Of a DNA stretch of 64,000 nucleotides, positions 1 to 11,300 are shown piece after piece. The notes below the pieces were generated by a model. It searched no databases, had not been told where the DNA came from, and was given only the letters and a program-made list of their open reading frames with translations. This DNA comes from Numida meleagris (Eukaryota > Chordata > Aves > Galliformes > Numididae): contig NC_034438.1 in assembly GCF_002078875.1 (NCBI RefSeq), positions 70,291,405-70,355,404 of the forward strand. Direction: 5' to 3'. The position numbers and the translations under genes were made by a program. The stretch's first letter is position 1. Every line of letters starts with the position of its first letter.

Positions 1-492
1 TGAGAGGCTGTCCCCGTCGGCAGGATTCCTGTGCTGAACTGCCCCTCCCGCAAGGCCCAGGCCGGGGGCCCTAGGACCAGTAGTCACAGTTCTGCGTCGT
101 GGCACGCAGCACAGCTTCCTTGCCTGCTGCTCCTGCCCTCACGGCCGATTGCGGCCTCTCGCTCTCGGGAGCCGCACAAAACGCACGTGCTTCCCACCTT
201 CTTCCTCAGCCTTGTGAGGAAAAAGGCCTCGTGGCAGGGATGCCCCCAGGCTGGAGTGACTGCGCTGAGAGTGCAGGCCTTGCTCGACTTGCTCCTTGTG
301 CTTCTGTCTCTGGGCGAGCGCTATGCTTGGGAAAGGGCACTTTGGGAGGTGACAGGCCCTGCGACTCCTCTCTCGCCCGGGACACAGCAGCCCGTCTCCA
401 GGGGAAAAGAGCCGGGGAGATGGGGACGACTGGCGAAGCTCTCACTTGGTCAGCACTCCCACGCCTGTGTGGTAGCTCTCAGTGCTCATAAG
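1..492 (-). pseudogene. Truncated tandem copy of the MROH-like gene (exon 14/15 region)
   Basis: Bases 10-492 repeat the sequence that starts right after the assembly gap at 9245 and runs to about 10100, in the same orientation. Only three substitutions are seen in the first roughly 200 aligned bases. On the minus strand, 447-492 is the 3' part of exon 14 (it reads LMSTESYHTGVGVLTK and keeps a GT donor), and about 300-334 is a piece of exon 15. Compared with the intact copy, about 105 bp (equivalent to 9535-9640) and about 285 bp (equivalent to 9676-9962) are deleted, which removes the exon 15 ends and the exon 14-15 intron. The copy also carries about 24 extra bases near 382. Homology stops abruptly at about 492. 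It cannot be spliced as a working gene. Because intron 15 continues to the left edge, more of this copy probably lies outside the window. Confidence 0.85.
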
Positions 493-496
493 CACT

Positions 497-728
497 TGAG
501 AACCAAGGACAACTCCAGAAGAGGAGAGAAACAAAAGGAATGTCTCATGGCTCTGATTGGACAAGTGCCTGTATGCACAGTTAAGAAGTGTTTGTGGAAT
601 ACCTTGCTGACATGTAAAGGTGGATGGGAGAGCTAAGAATAGAAGCTTGTGAATGTATGTAAGTGTTGTGAGAACTTGTAATAAACGATTTGGATCGTTC
701 ACATCTGAGTCCGTGCCTGGTTGCCACA
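497..728 (+). mobile_element. Possible LTR fragment at the duplication breakpoint
   Basis: This segment begins exactly where homology to the MROH copy ends. It starts with TG, has an AATAAA signal at 680-685 followed by a GT-rich stretch, and ends near a CA at 727-728, a layout like the R-U5 end of a retroviral LTR. No partner LTR, internal region or target-site duplication was found. It could instead be the end of some other transcript. The call is tentative. Confidence 0.3.
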
Positions 729-2093
729 GTGCAGAATTCCCTTTGCCACTCTCAGGGAAGAGTGGTCTCTCCTAGGCGCCATCTGTGAATCTACTGAGCT
801 GTCTTCAACAAGTCTTAAACAGCAGGTAGACGTGACAGGCCACATGCAGATCAGTCTCAAAGCGATGTGCCTTAACACAGGACTTCAGGAATCTTCTCTT
901 CGCCGCTGTGCGTCTGCATGTGCTTGCACAGGCCTTTCACCTGCGTGCTGGCACACCTGAAGTAATACAGCCACCAATGGTCCATTAAACATCTCTTTTC
1001 ACATTCCTGTTACCATAGGTACGGAGCACTCGGGGGCAACGTGTCCAGCTCCACTGGCACATGTGTGCTTACGTGATGCATGTAAACAGTAACAGCCACG
1101 GACCCGACAATGCTGAGGCTAGGGAAGATCTTGCCCCCTCCCTCTGGGCCCCACAGAATACTTCTGAACCTCTCTTGATGAATGTTAGGACGTGACAACT
1201 GTAAAGCCCACTACGGATACAAATGTCACCTTTTTTCTGAGCCATCTACTTCAGTGTTAGAGTACTGCACCTATGGAAAACAAACACCTACTTCCCACCT
1301 AAGTCTTCCTCACACGATTTCCCAACCGTGGCACAAGAAAAACCTGGAATTACAGAAGTGCTGACAGAAGGGCTCTCGAGATCTCCCGTTCAAACTCAGA
1401 CTAGAACTGTCTCCAACACTAGATCAGGGCAGCCCTGGCTTTGTCCTGCCAAGGCTTGGAGGTCACCCTGAGGTTGGTGACCACGCAGTTCCCTCAGATC
1501 TGTCCCAGCGCTCCACCAGGAGCTTGCTCCAAGGCAAGAATGTTCCTCGTCTCCCAGCTGGACCTCCCACAGGCCAGGTACCACTGCAACTCATGCTGCT
1601 GACCCTTGCTCTGTGGAGCCTGACTGCGGAGAATGCTTTGGCTCTGATTGCCCTTCAGACAGCTGAGGGCTTTGCCGCACTGAGCAAGCCCAGCTCCTTC
1701 CACCTCATCTCACGGGCCACACATCCCGTCAGGGCCCTGCTGGATCCTCTCCCTTTTCTCCGTCTCCCTCTTGACCTGTCCCACCCTGGACACGGCATTT
1801 CAAATGCAGCCTGGAAAGGGATGGTAACTTCCCCAGCCCCACTCCTAATGAAGCCCAGAAATTACACCCCCTCTAATTTGGGTTGAGGATGTGAGGTCTG
1901 TGCCTCCTGCAAGTAATGCAAGGGCACACTTCTCTGTCCTGCTTGCTGACTGGGAGCCTGTTGGCTGCATCCACTCTGGGTGCAGGCTCCACCTGCATTC
2001 CCACCGGTGCCCATCACTTGCCCCCCGCTGCAGCAGGACCTGACACGTGGGGCACACAGGCCCTATGCCACCACAGCCTCCTCCAGCACACAC
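729..2093. other. Unassigned sequence between the MROH relic and the FBXO10 relic
   Basis: There is no convincing coding exon, RNA gene or known repeat here. The small open frames are short, mutually overlapping and look like nothing I recognise. The next FBXO10 exon expected downstream of 2094 on the minus strand was looked for and not found. Confidence 0.5.
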
Positions 2094-3285
2094 CTTCATA
2101 TCTGCTGCCTGGAGCAGCTGAAGGCCATACTTGTGCTCACCGATGAGATCGTTCTCTGTCACTACGCCCTCTCCCCTGGAGATGGTGCCATGGGTGCTGT
2201 GGGTGCAGCCCTGCCCGGCGCTCTGCCTCCACCTGCACCCCAGCCTGGCCACTGCAGAAGATGCTGTTGTTAGTGACAGATGCCAGCTGGCTGCACTGAA
2301 GGACTGCCGCCCCACTGCTGCAGTTGTTGTGAATGACATTGGCAATGATGTTGAGCGCTTCGCTGCTCTTGATGTGCATCCCATTAGCTGCCAGTGAGAG
2401 AAAGGGAGCACAAAATGAGTAACTTCAAGCCCTGCAAGATCGTTCCAGAGGGCAGAGAGTGTCTGCCGAGATAGAGCTCCTTCTGGTAGGCCAGCAGCAA
2501 AGGGTGGACATGCAGGCATGCCTGTTCCTGGGTCACCTCCACAGTACCAAAAAATAAAACAACCCCAATGCAATCTCTCTTTACTCTGTTCACTTCTCTC
2601 TTGGCTTTAGGCCTGCAGCTCCTATCTGCTGAGATCTGGAGGCTCTGCCAGGAAGATCAGAACTGTTTCTGTTCCTGAAAGCCACCGTGGTACTTCTGTC
2701 ATGCCAGGACTTTCTGAGTGGGATCTTCAGGATCCATCAACAGCCGAACCTCCTCTGTGCAGCTCAGGCAGAACCGAATCTCAGAGCTGTGCTGCTCCTC
2801 ATACCTCCTTCCTGGCTCAGTCACCAGCTCAGTGCACCCTCTCTCAAGTGTCAGGCACTGGAACAGGCTGCCAGGGAAGCGGTGGAGTCACCGTCCCTGG
2901 AGGTCTTCAAGAAAAGTGCAGATGTGGCACTGAGGGACATGGTTTGGTGGGGATGGTGGGAATGCGCTAACGACTGGACGTGGTGATCTCTGAGGTCTTT
3001 CCCAACCTTAATGATTTGGTGATTCTATGATTCTGCACAACACCCTATTTCCTGGAGCATGAGGAGAGCAGGGGACTGCCTGGCGAGGACCCCTCGCTCA
3101 GCTCCATTGTGACCGACGGTATTGAGCTCCACCAGTGCCACCCTGACGTGGGCCAGGAGGGGAATGGCTGTCACCATCTTCCTGGCAGAGCACAGCCACC
3201 CCGTGGATGCCGCCGTGGCTGATCTGGTTGTTGACAAGGAGCGGGAGGCTGGAGGACGCCATCCACACACCACAGCCCTTGTTCC
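2094..3285 (-). pseudogene. FBXO10: FBXO10-like beta-helix gene fragment, intron-retaining pseudogene
   Basis: FBXO10 is an F-box substrate receptor of SCF ubiquitin ligases with a right-handed parallel beta-helix (PbH1 repeats) in its C-terminal half. Two minus-strand exons of that region are recognisable. Exon A (about 3285-3102) reads NKGCGVWMASSSLP and ISHGGIHGVAV, then after a shortened linker and a frame change VALVELNTVGHNGA. Exon B (2387-2094) reads MHIKSSEALNIIANVIHNN and VTNNSIFCSG, then after a second frame change ENDLIG and GLQLL. Exon B has a good acceptor (cag at 2390-2388) and donor (AAG/gtgtgt), so this is a DNA-level copy and not a processed one. Exon A's donor reads CT in place of GT at 3101-3100. 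A CR1 sits in the intron. Frameshifts, the dead donor and missing flanking exons mark it as non-functional. Confidence 0.8.
2845..3033 (+). mobile_element. CR1 LINE 3' fragment inside the FBXO10-like intron
   Basis: The 3' part of a chicken-repeat-1 LINE in plus orientation. The typical segment with the tgga-ggtcttcaag motif is followed by the 3' end gattctatgattctg. It lies between exons A and B of the FBXO10 relic. Confidence 0.85.
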
Positions 3286-4314
3286 CTGCGTCATGGGGAG
3301 GCACAGCCCGGTTACTCAGCAGTGCCTTGGGAGTCCGCGGTCCTGCCCCAAAATGGCTGCCACGTGGCTGTGTGAGGCAGGGAATACCTCTCACTGGACG
3401 TAGCAGCTAGCAGCACGTGACAGGGCTCCGGGCAGCCCCCTGGCCTGCCTTGGTCGTGCTGGGCCACCTCGAGTCCGTGAGCTCAGTGCCTCGGTTTCCC
3501 CACCCCCATTTTCTCCTGCCCCCTCTCTGGGGGCCTGAGGGTGTGGGACGGGATGGGTGCAGGGCTCATTTTGGTGGACCTGTGTGGCAGCCCTGCCTAC
3601 CGCTAAGGGCAAAGCTGTCCTCTCCTCCACAAGATGGGGTTCCCTCCTGAGGAATGGCTGCTGAGCAAGGCAAAGCCCGGCCCTCCTGGAAAGCTCCCAC
3701 CGCCTGCAACAGCGCCAAGCCGGGCAGCCTTCCTGGTCCCCAGGCCCTGTCTGTATCTTGTCATATCGGCCGTGCTATTTGCACATGCAGGACAGAGGAC
3801 AGCAATTCAGTAACCTTTTCTTTTTTTAAAAAAGAAAAGTTAGATTTTGCTCCCCACCAGTAGGCCTGCCTACTTCCCACCTCCTGGTGGCTGCTGGGCT
3901 CCCCTACAGGCATGCAAGATGCATAGGCCTCCTATCTAGACTGATACACTGCACACTCACTGTTTCTTAATGCCTCTCTTTACACATGTTTATCTTTAAT
4001 GCCTTGTTTACTTTTCTGGGGGGAAACAACTCTGTTCTGTGGATTGCAAAAGTATTTCATTGCCGTCATCAGGCTCACTTGCCAATGCCTCTTCCACATC
4101 CACACAGACATCAATAGGTTGAGCTCAAAGTCATCAGCACTTCTATGTAATCACTGCCTCCCTCTGTCATGGGTGTAAGGCAAAATGGAAAACCACTCAT
4201 AACAGCAGAAAAAAAGCCCTCATTAACTGTGTTATCTCATTAACTAGACAGCATGGGACGGAGAAACTGGATTTCATGTGGCACATCGCTCCAGAGCAGT
4301 CCCACATCTAGGAT
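3286..4314. other. Unassigned spacer
   Basis: GC-rich up to about 3760 and AT-richer afterwards. I looked here for upstream FBXO10 exons and found none. No RNA gene or recognisable repeat is visible. Confidence 0.4.
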
Positions 4315-4795
4315 GGGACGGAGATGAAAGGAATGATAATTTGGAGGACGTGCTGCAGGGCGCTGGTCAGAGCTGATCGGAGGGCTGAGCACCTCTGCTG
4401 CGAGAACAGGCAGAGGCAGCTGGGCTTGTTCAGTCTGGAGAAGGGAAGGTTCCAGGGAGACCTCACTGTCGCCTCCGGTACCTAGAGGGAGCGGATAAGG
4501 AGGAGGAAGAACTTCTTCTATTGTCTGATAGTGTCAGGACAAGGGGAATGGCTCTAAACTAAAAGAGGGGAAGTTTAGCTTAGTCGTTAGGAAGAAATTT
4601 TTCACCCAGAGGGCAGTGAGGGCCTGGCACTGCTGCCCAGAGAGGCGTGGGTTCCCCATCCCTGGGGGTGCCCCAGGCCACAGCTGGGCCCTGGGACCCT
4701 GAGCTGGTGGGGGGCACCCAGCCCACGGCAGGGGTGGAGCTGGGGGTGTGAGGTCCATTCCAACCCAACCAAGCGGCGATTCTATGATTCTAGGG
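4315..4795 (+). mobile_element. CR1 LINE fragment
   Basis: Plus-orientation CR1 3' region. Diagnostic stretches are the segment about gagacctcactg, the segment ttttcacccagagggcagtgag, and the terminal gattctatgattcta at about 4781-4795. Confidence 0.85.
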
Positions 4796-5138
4796 AAGCT
4801 ATGTTTCCTCGATCGGCAACAGAAATGACAGCTAGGAAATGCAAACTGGGGACTATTGTACCTGACATCACTCAAGAAACACGACAAGATAAATTTGGCA
4901 ATCAAATGGACAGAACACTTGAGATAAATGAACTGGCATGAATGAATACTACTAATGAATATTCACTTGTGATGGCCATTATCAGGAGAACATCTACGCA
5001 CATTTACTTACTATATCAACCTAGTCCTGCTTTCTGCTTTCCAAAACTAACAAAAACTACAGCCAGTCCCCGAACACTACAACTCAATAATTCCTTGCCA
5101 GTCCTTCTGGGAGTTTTCAAGGATAAAGAGCCAAAGCA

Positions 5139-5225
5139 CAGGATCATAGAATCGTAGAATCAAGGAACCACAGGACCATAGAATCACAGAATCAGAATGG
5201 CGTGCGTTGGAAGGGATCCTAAAAA
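5139..5225 (-). mobile_element. CR1 LINE 3'-end fragment
   Basis: Reverse-complement CR1 terminus. Repeated atcatagaatc / atcacagaatc units are followed by a sequence like gttggaagggatcct. Confidence 0.75.
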
Positions 5226-5851
5226 AAAGAACAGGGTGTGCAGGTAACAGTTCAGACCCAATGAGTTACGACCATGTTCAATTGGTCCAGCCAAGGACCC
5301 GTGCTAGAACCAGCGTCACCGGAAAAAGGCAAAAGGTGTTAGGAACTGGAGGCTACTTGCTGAGAGGCATCGAGGCAGCCATCTGCCGCCTGGATGATCT
5401 CTCTGCAGAGGTTTGCTGTCTGCCAGGCGCTCGCATTCACCAAGAGAATTCAAGAAGAGGCCAACAGGTCTGATAAAGACGGATGACAACTTTCCATTCC
5501 TTCTCCTTCAAGTCGGATCACGTGAGACCGTGTGCTCCCACCACCCCCTCCCCACCCCACACAGTTCATTCCCCAGCTTCCTCCTTTGGCCTGGCCAATA
5601 TAGATCCCTTCCCCGGTGCCTAATCGTTGTTTAAGCTTTGTTAGCCTCACTGAGATTTTAGCTTAGACTGACTGCGCTTGTATGATCCTTAGACATAAAC
5701 CGCTGACCAACTCTGCGAGTAGGAGTGGATTCAGCCGCACCTCGAGGCTCCTTGCCCCGAGGTTCCACGAGTTTACAAAGCAGCCTCGTGACTCAACAGG
5801 AGTGTTAAATCACTGCAGGATATCTAGACTGCATCAGTAATAGAGACAATA

Positions 5852-5857
5852 TTTATT
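5852..5857 (-). other. Poly(A) signal of the MROH-like gene
   Basis: TTTATT on the plus strand is AATAAA on the minus strand. It lies about 250 bases beyond the stop codon of the minus-strand gene, giving a 3' UTR of ordinary length. There is no transcript evidence in the window. Confidence 0.6.
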
Positions 5858-6105
5858 TTCTATTAGTAAATACAGTAAATTACACAGGCTTCTCTATTGC
5901 GAGTGAAGCTCATGGAGCACTGGCTTCCTTCAGCACCTCCACAGTGAAGCAAGAGGGCTGTGTCTCTTGGGGAAGCCCAGCGGAGGGGCTGACCAGGAGC
6001 ACGTGCGGGGTGGAGGGCTGACCCCGAGGGCCGGAGCTGGGGTCAGCCCTGAGCACAGCTGCAGCAGCGCAGCCAGCCAGCTCTTGGGGCGTGCAGCCTC
6101 CTCTC

Positions 6106-8365
6106 TCACATGCTGAAGAGCCGAGAGCGCACAGCCTGCAGGCTGAATCCAGGGGCAGTCCTCAGGATCCGGACCGTTTCAGCCACCAGCGTGGAAACAG
6201 AAGGGCTGCCGGTGTCCTCCAAACTCCTCAGGGCTGACACGGAAGAGAACAGAGTGGAGGTCAGAGCCCACGTCTGAGCAAAGCAAGCCGGGGAACCCTC
6301 CTGCCGAGGCCACCCCACACAGCTCTTCCCAGGGCCAGCAGGGAGACGGCGGGATCAGCTGCAAAGGGGCTGGCAGCAAATGCTCCTTGCTTCGCCCGTA
6401 CTGCCCGTTGTCCACAGGGCTTGCAGAGCCCTCCTGGGTTGGCACCGGGCTTGCTGCTCGCTGCCCAGGGACTTTTCTTCTCCCTGCCACACCGCACTCA
6501 CCCTCGATGATGTTGTCCAGCTTCTCCTCACGCCCATCTCTCAAGTGCTGCCCGGCAAGCCCTAGGCACACACAGCCCGTCACACATCCCACTGGCCAGC
6601 CCATCCCCCCAGCAGAGCCCATCCCCCCAGCACAGCCCATTCCCCAGCACAGCCCAATTCCCCCAGCATTCCTGCCGGCCTGGCCACGCACCCGCAACTG
6701 CAGCACCCAAGGAGGCTGTGAGGCACCCAGCAAGGCTCCCACCAGCACCCGCTATGTGGGCAGGGCTGGCGGAAGGCAGCAGGGAGTGCCGCGAGCGCTC
6801 CGGCCCCACCTTGGGCCGGCATGGCTCCACGGGCACGTGGCTCAGTCAGCAGCAGCCAGCGCCGGGGCCAAGCTGCTGTGCGGCACAGAAGGGCCAGGGC
6901 TCGTGGCTCACCAATGAACCTGATGGCCGCCTCTTGCAGGGGCTCCTGGGGGCTCCACAGGTAGGACAGGCTCTGCTCCAGGAACTGCTCCACTCTGCCG
7001 CCGTGGCCCACCAGCTGGAAGACAGCACCCGTGGATGGGGCTGACACAGACTCTCCCCCTGGGGCAGGCCAGCCCCGTGCCTGGGACCAGCCTCCGCTGC
7101 CTTCAGCTGCCGGGACCCCGGCCCCCACAGCCAGCCAGCAGGAGCAGGCCAGGCCTCCGGGAGAGAGAGGAGGCCGCAGAAGAGGCCGAGCCGCCACGCG
7201 CTTGAGGGAAAGAGGGGCGCAAACGGCGGCAGGCTGTGCCCTGCGGCCCGCAGCCGTGGTACAGGCACAGGGACCGGCCCCACGCCCCGGGCCATGGCTG
7301 GCAGGCCTCGTTTGGGCCAGGTCTTGGGAACTCTGGGCCACTTGTCCTCACCAGGCACTCGCCGATCCTCTGTGTCTGCGCTGTCTTCAGCAAGTACCTG
7401 AGGCGCTTGCGCTTCAGCAGCTTGGCTGCGCAAAGAAGGGCTTCCCAGGAGGCCTGCAGAGGAACAGAGACCGGGAGATGCCTCCATCGCCCGTGGAACA
7501 GGGCCTGTGCGTCCTGCACCTTGACATGGCTCAGGGCTTTCCTGGGCCCTTGGGGGAAAATGCAGCAGCTGGGGAAAGGTCTCTGTTCTGCGCTCAGGCA
7601 GAGGCGTGGGGCAACCACCTCCTCTGGCACTGGATGCCGCTGGGGCTGCAGCGCAGATCCTTCCGATGCTCAGGCCATGCTGAGGGGTGTCAGCACCGCC
7701 TTCCTCCAGTGAGCGCCCGGCTCAGAAATGCCCACCTGAGCCACGCTCTGGTCCTGGTCATGCAGGTGGATGAAGAGAGGGAGGACGATGTTCCGTGCTT
7801 CCTTCTTCATCTTCCCTCTCTGGGTGTCCCCTGCAACCTCCATGGCATCCTTACAGAGAAGGATGGACAGCTCCCTCGTGCAGCCGGACTCCTGGTGACG
7901 CAGAACAAGGGAGGGCCTCAGTCCTGGCTCCTCCAAGCCCACGGTGAGCAGGGCCGCGCGCTGGCTGACTGGGACCCAAATCTTTGTGGCTCTCCGACTC
8001 AGAGCAGGGAGCTGCAGTAGGCCAGCTGTGCAGGCAGCACCGCTGCACAGTGTGCATCTGCAGGGCTCCACGCAGGGAGGGGCTGCCCCAGCACGACAGC
8101 CTTAGAAGCACCGAGCCAAAGGTTTCCCGCACGCAGCCAGGCAGCGTGGTGGGAAGAGGAGAATTCCCAGGCCAGGCCAGTTGGACACGCAGGGGAACAC
8201 ACCACGCGCTCACACGCCCCACAGCCACGCATGCCAAGCCTCCCGCTCGCCCACCGGCCTTACGTGGAAGAAGGGCAGCAGTAGCTCAGGCAGCCGCAGG
8301 GCAGTGGGGGCCACCTTCTGCCTGTCTGCCTGGCGGAGCAGCACGCGGAGCACAGTCATGGCCTT
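6106..8365 (-). CDS. MROH-like gene, C-terminal exons
   Basis: From the gap edge: VLRVLLRQADRQKVAPTALR (to 8264), LPLFIHLHDQDQSVAQ (7891-7736), WEALLCAAKLLKRKRLR (7453-7352), VEQFLEQSLSYLWSPQE (7014-6912), GQHLRDGREEKLDNIIE (6561-6502) and SPSVSTLVAETVRIL, ending RSRLFSM-stop (6233-6106). The segment order and the closing region match the usual C-terminus of avian MROH family members. Confidence 0.88.
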
Positions 8366-11300
8366 NNNNNNNNNNNNNNNNNNNNNNNNNNNNNNNNNNN
8401 NNNNNNNNNNNNNNNNNNNNNNNNNNNNNNNNNNNNNNNNNNNNNNNNNNNNNNNNNNNNNNNNNNNNNNNNNNNNNNNNNNNNNNNNNNNNNNNNNNNN
8501 NNNNNNNNNNNNNNNNNNNNNNNNNNNNNNNNNNNNNNNNNNNNNNNNNNNNNNNNNNNNNNNNNNNNNNNNNNNNNNNNNNNNNNNNNNNNNNNNNNNN
8601 NNNNNNNNNNNNNNNNNNNNNNNNNNNNNNNNNNNNNNNNNNNNNNNNNNNNNNNNNNNNNNNNNNNNNNNNNNNNNNNNNNNNNNNNNNNNNNNNNNNN
8701 NNNNNNNNNNNNNNNNNNNNNNNNNNNNNNNNNNNNNNNNNNNNNNNNNNNNNNNNNNNNNNNNNNNNNNNNNNNNNNNNNNNNNNNNNNNNNNNNNNNN
8801 NNNNNNNNNNNNNNNNNNNNNNNNNNNNNNNNNNNNNNNNNNNNNNNNNNNNNNNNNNNNNNNNNNNNNNNNNNNNNNNNNNNNNNNNNNNNNNNNNNNN
8901 NNNNNNNNNNNNNNNNNNNNNNNNNNNNNNNNNNNNNNNNNNNNNNNNNNNNNNNNNNNNNNNNNNNNNNNNNNNNNNNNNNNNNNNNNNNNNNNNNNNN
9001 NNNNNNNNNNNNNNNNNNNNNNNNNNNNNNNNNNNNNNNNNNNNNNNNNNNNNNNNNNNNNNNNNNNNNNNNNNNNNNNNNNNNNNNNNNNNNNNNNNNN
9101 NNNNNNNNNNNNNNNNNNNNNNNNNNNNNNNNNNNNNNNNNNNNNNNNNNNNNNNNNNNNNNNNNNNNNNNNNNNNNNNNNNNNNNNNNNNNNNNNNNNN
9201 NNNNNNNNNNNNNNNNNNNNNNNNNNNNNNNNNNNNNNNNNNNNGTCCCCGTCGGCAGGATTCCTGTGCTGAACTGCCCCTCCCGCAAGGCCCAGGCCGG
9301 GGGCCCTAGGACCAGTAGTCACAGTTCTGCCTCGTGGCACGCAGCACAGCTTCCTTGCCTGCTGCTCCTGCCCTCACGGCCGTTTGCGGCCTCTTGCTCT
9401 CGGGAGCCGCACAAAACGCACGTGCTTCCCACCTTCTTCCTCAGCCTCGTGGCAGGGGAAAAAGGCCTCGTGGCAGGGATGCCCCCAGGCCGGAGTGACT
9501 GCACTGAGAGCGCAGGCCTTGCTCCATCGACTGGCAGCCTGACCCTCCCCGCTCTACCACGGAGACCGAGTTGCAAAGGCACCTCCAAGAGGCACCGCTT
9601 GCCTCTAGGCCCACCTCAGTGAACACAGCCATGGCGCCGATCTCCTTGTGCTTCTGTCTCTGGGAGAGCGCTACGACTGCATACTCAAACACCGCAGAAC
9701 AGCAGAGCGGTCCCGTGTTCCACAGTGCCCTGGCCAGGGGAAGAATGCGGAGATGCGCTCAGTTTGCTGAGAGAAGCCTCGCCTACGCACAAGATGTGGC
9801 CTTCCCACGGTGCCCGTTGCTGACCACCTCAGATTGCCAGGCCCCTGGGCTCTTCCCATGCTCACTGGCCTCCCTTCTGGCTGCTCTGACACACAGCTCC
9901 CGCACAGGCCGCGGCACGGCATGCACACCCTGCCCCGGCACTAGCCGCCATTGGTGGTGCGCAGGGAAAGGGCGCTTCGGGAGGTGACAGGCCCCACGAG
10001 TCCTCTCTCCAGGGGAAAAGAGCTGGGGAGATGGGGACGACTGGCGAAGCTCTCACCTGGTCAGCACACCCACAGCTGTGTGGTAGGTCCCAGTGCTCAT
10101 AAGCAGATCCCAGCCACCCTGCTTGTCAATGTCCTCCACCACACTGTCGTCACCGGTCAGGTGGTGGAAAAGCGCTCTCATGCTCTCCACCGCACACCTG
10201 CGGGCACAGCAAAGGGCGCGTCACACTGGGAGCCCTGGCCCCGGCTCTGGGCCTGGCAGAGACCTGGCAGCGGGGATGGAGCACCTGACGTTGCTGTCCA
10301 CAGACGTCTTCTCCTCCGTCTTACTGGCCCTCACGCTGAAGCGGCCATGCTCTGAGCATCGCAGCATGAAGAAGGTCTCAATCAGCACTACCAAATATAG
10401 CCTGTGGAAGTGCCACTGCACACAGACTTCGCTGGAGGGCAGATGGAGGATGGCGTGCAAGGCACGGATTATCTGCAGAAAACACCCAGGGACGGCCCTC
10501 ACTGCACAGCTGCCCCTGCAGTGCTGCCTGAGCCTGAAGGCTGGGAGCATGGGGATCGAGGGCAGGGGAAGAGAGGACGAGGGGCTGCAGACGGGAGGGG
10601 AGGGGAGGGGAGCCACGCCGGGAGTGAGCGAAGTGTCATCCAGAAACCCACATGCAGGTGATGGATGCAGTTGCGGCCCGGGCCAAAGCCATCGTGCTTG
10701 GTCTGTGGCCGTTGCATCAGCAGGTTGTACACCACCTGCTTTGCAAGGCTGGGCTCGGAGACCATCGTCTGCCACATGGTTGTAGAAAGCCTGTGGAGAC
10801 AAAGCACGCTGTGTGGGGGGCTGCCCCAGCCACCATCCCTTGGCCTGTGCTGGCCCCGAGGGTCTTGAGCCGTGCACGAGGTGGGCAGGCCCCACACCTG
10901 TCACACCATGAGATGTCACGCAGCATGGCCCTGACCACACACTGGGGGTCCAACTGCGTGATCTGGAAAAGGGTCCGGATCACGATGTCCCGGAGCGACT
11001 TCTTGCTGAGCAACATCAGGTGTTCATAGATGCTCCGCAGGATCTCAGGCACCTGCAGGAGACACAAGGGGACTGAGACGGAGCACAGCCACAGCCCCAG
11101 CTGCCACCGGGAACGGCTGCTTCCCTCCTGCCGCACTTCTCTGGGCTGAACAGCCAACCCAGCTCCCCTGCCCCGCTCTCGGCTTGGGAGAAGCAGCCCC
11201 CAGAGGGCAAAAGCACATTGCAACCTGGCTGAGAACTACTTACATTCGAGAGCTTAGAGGCCCCATCTCTCAGGGCCTCATCCAACATGGCGGCAACCAC

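Noticed and set aside
2718..2986. Three overlapping plus-strand frames
   Set aside because: They cover the CR1 insertion and its left flank in the FBXO10 relic's intron, so they are not genes.
7031..8020. 329-codon plus-strand open frame
   Set aside because: It is antisense to four verified MROH-like exons and their introns. GC-rich composition keeps the opposite strand open, and the frame has no family motif.
8210..9340. Long frames spanning the gap on both strands
   Set aside because: They are mostly runs of X from the Ns. Only the 34 codons left of the gap (8264-8365, minus) match the MROH family.
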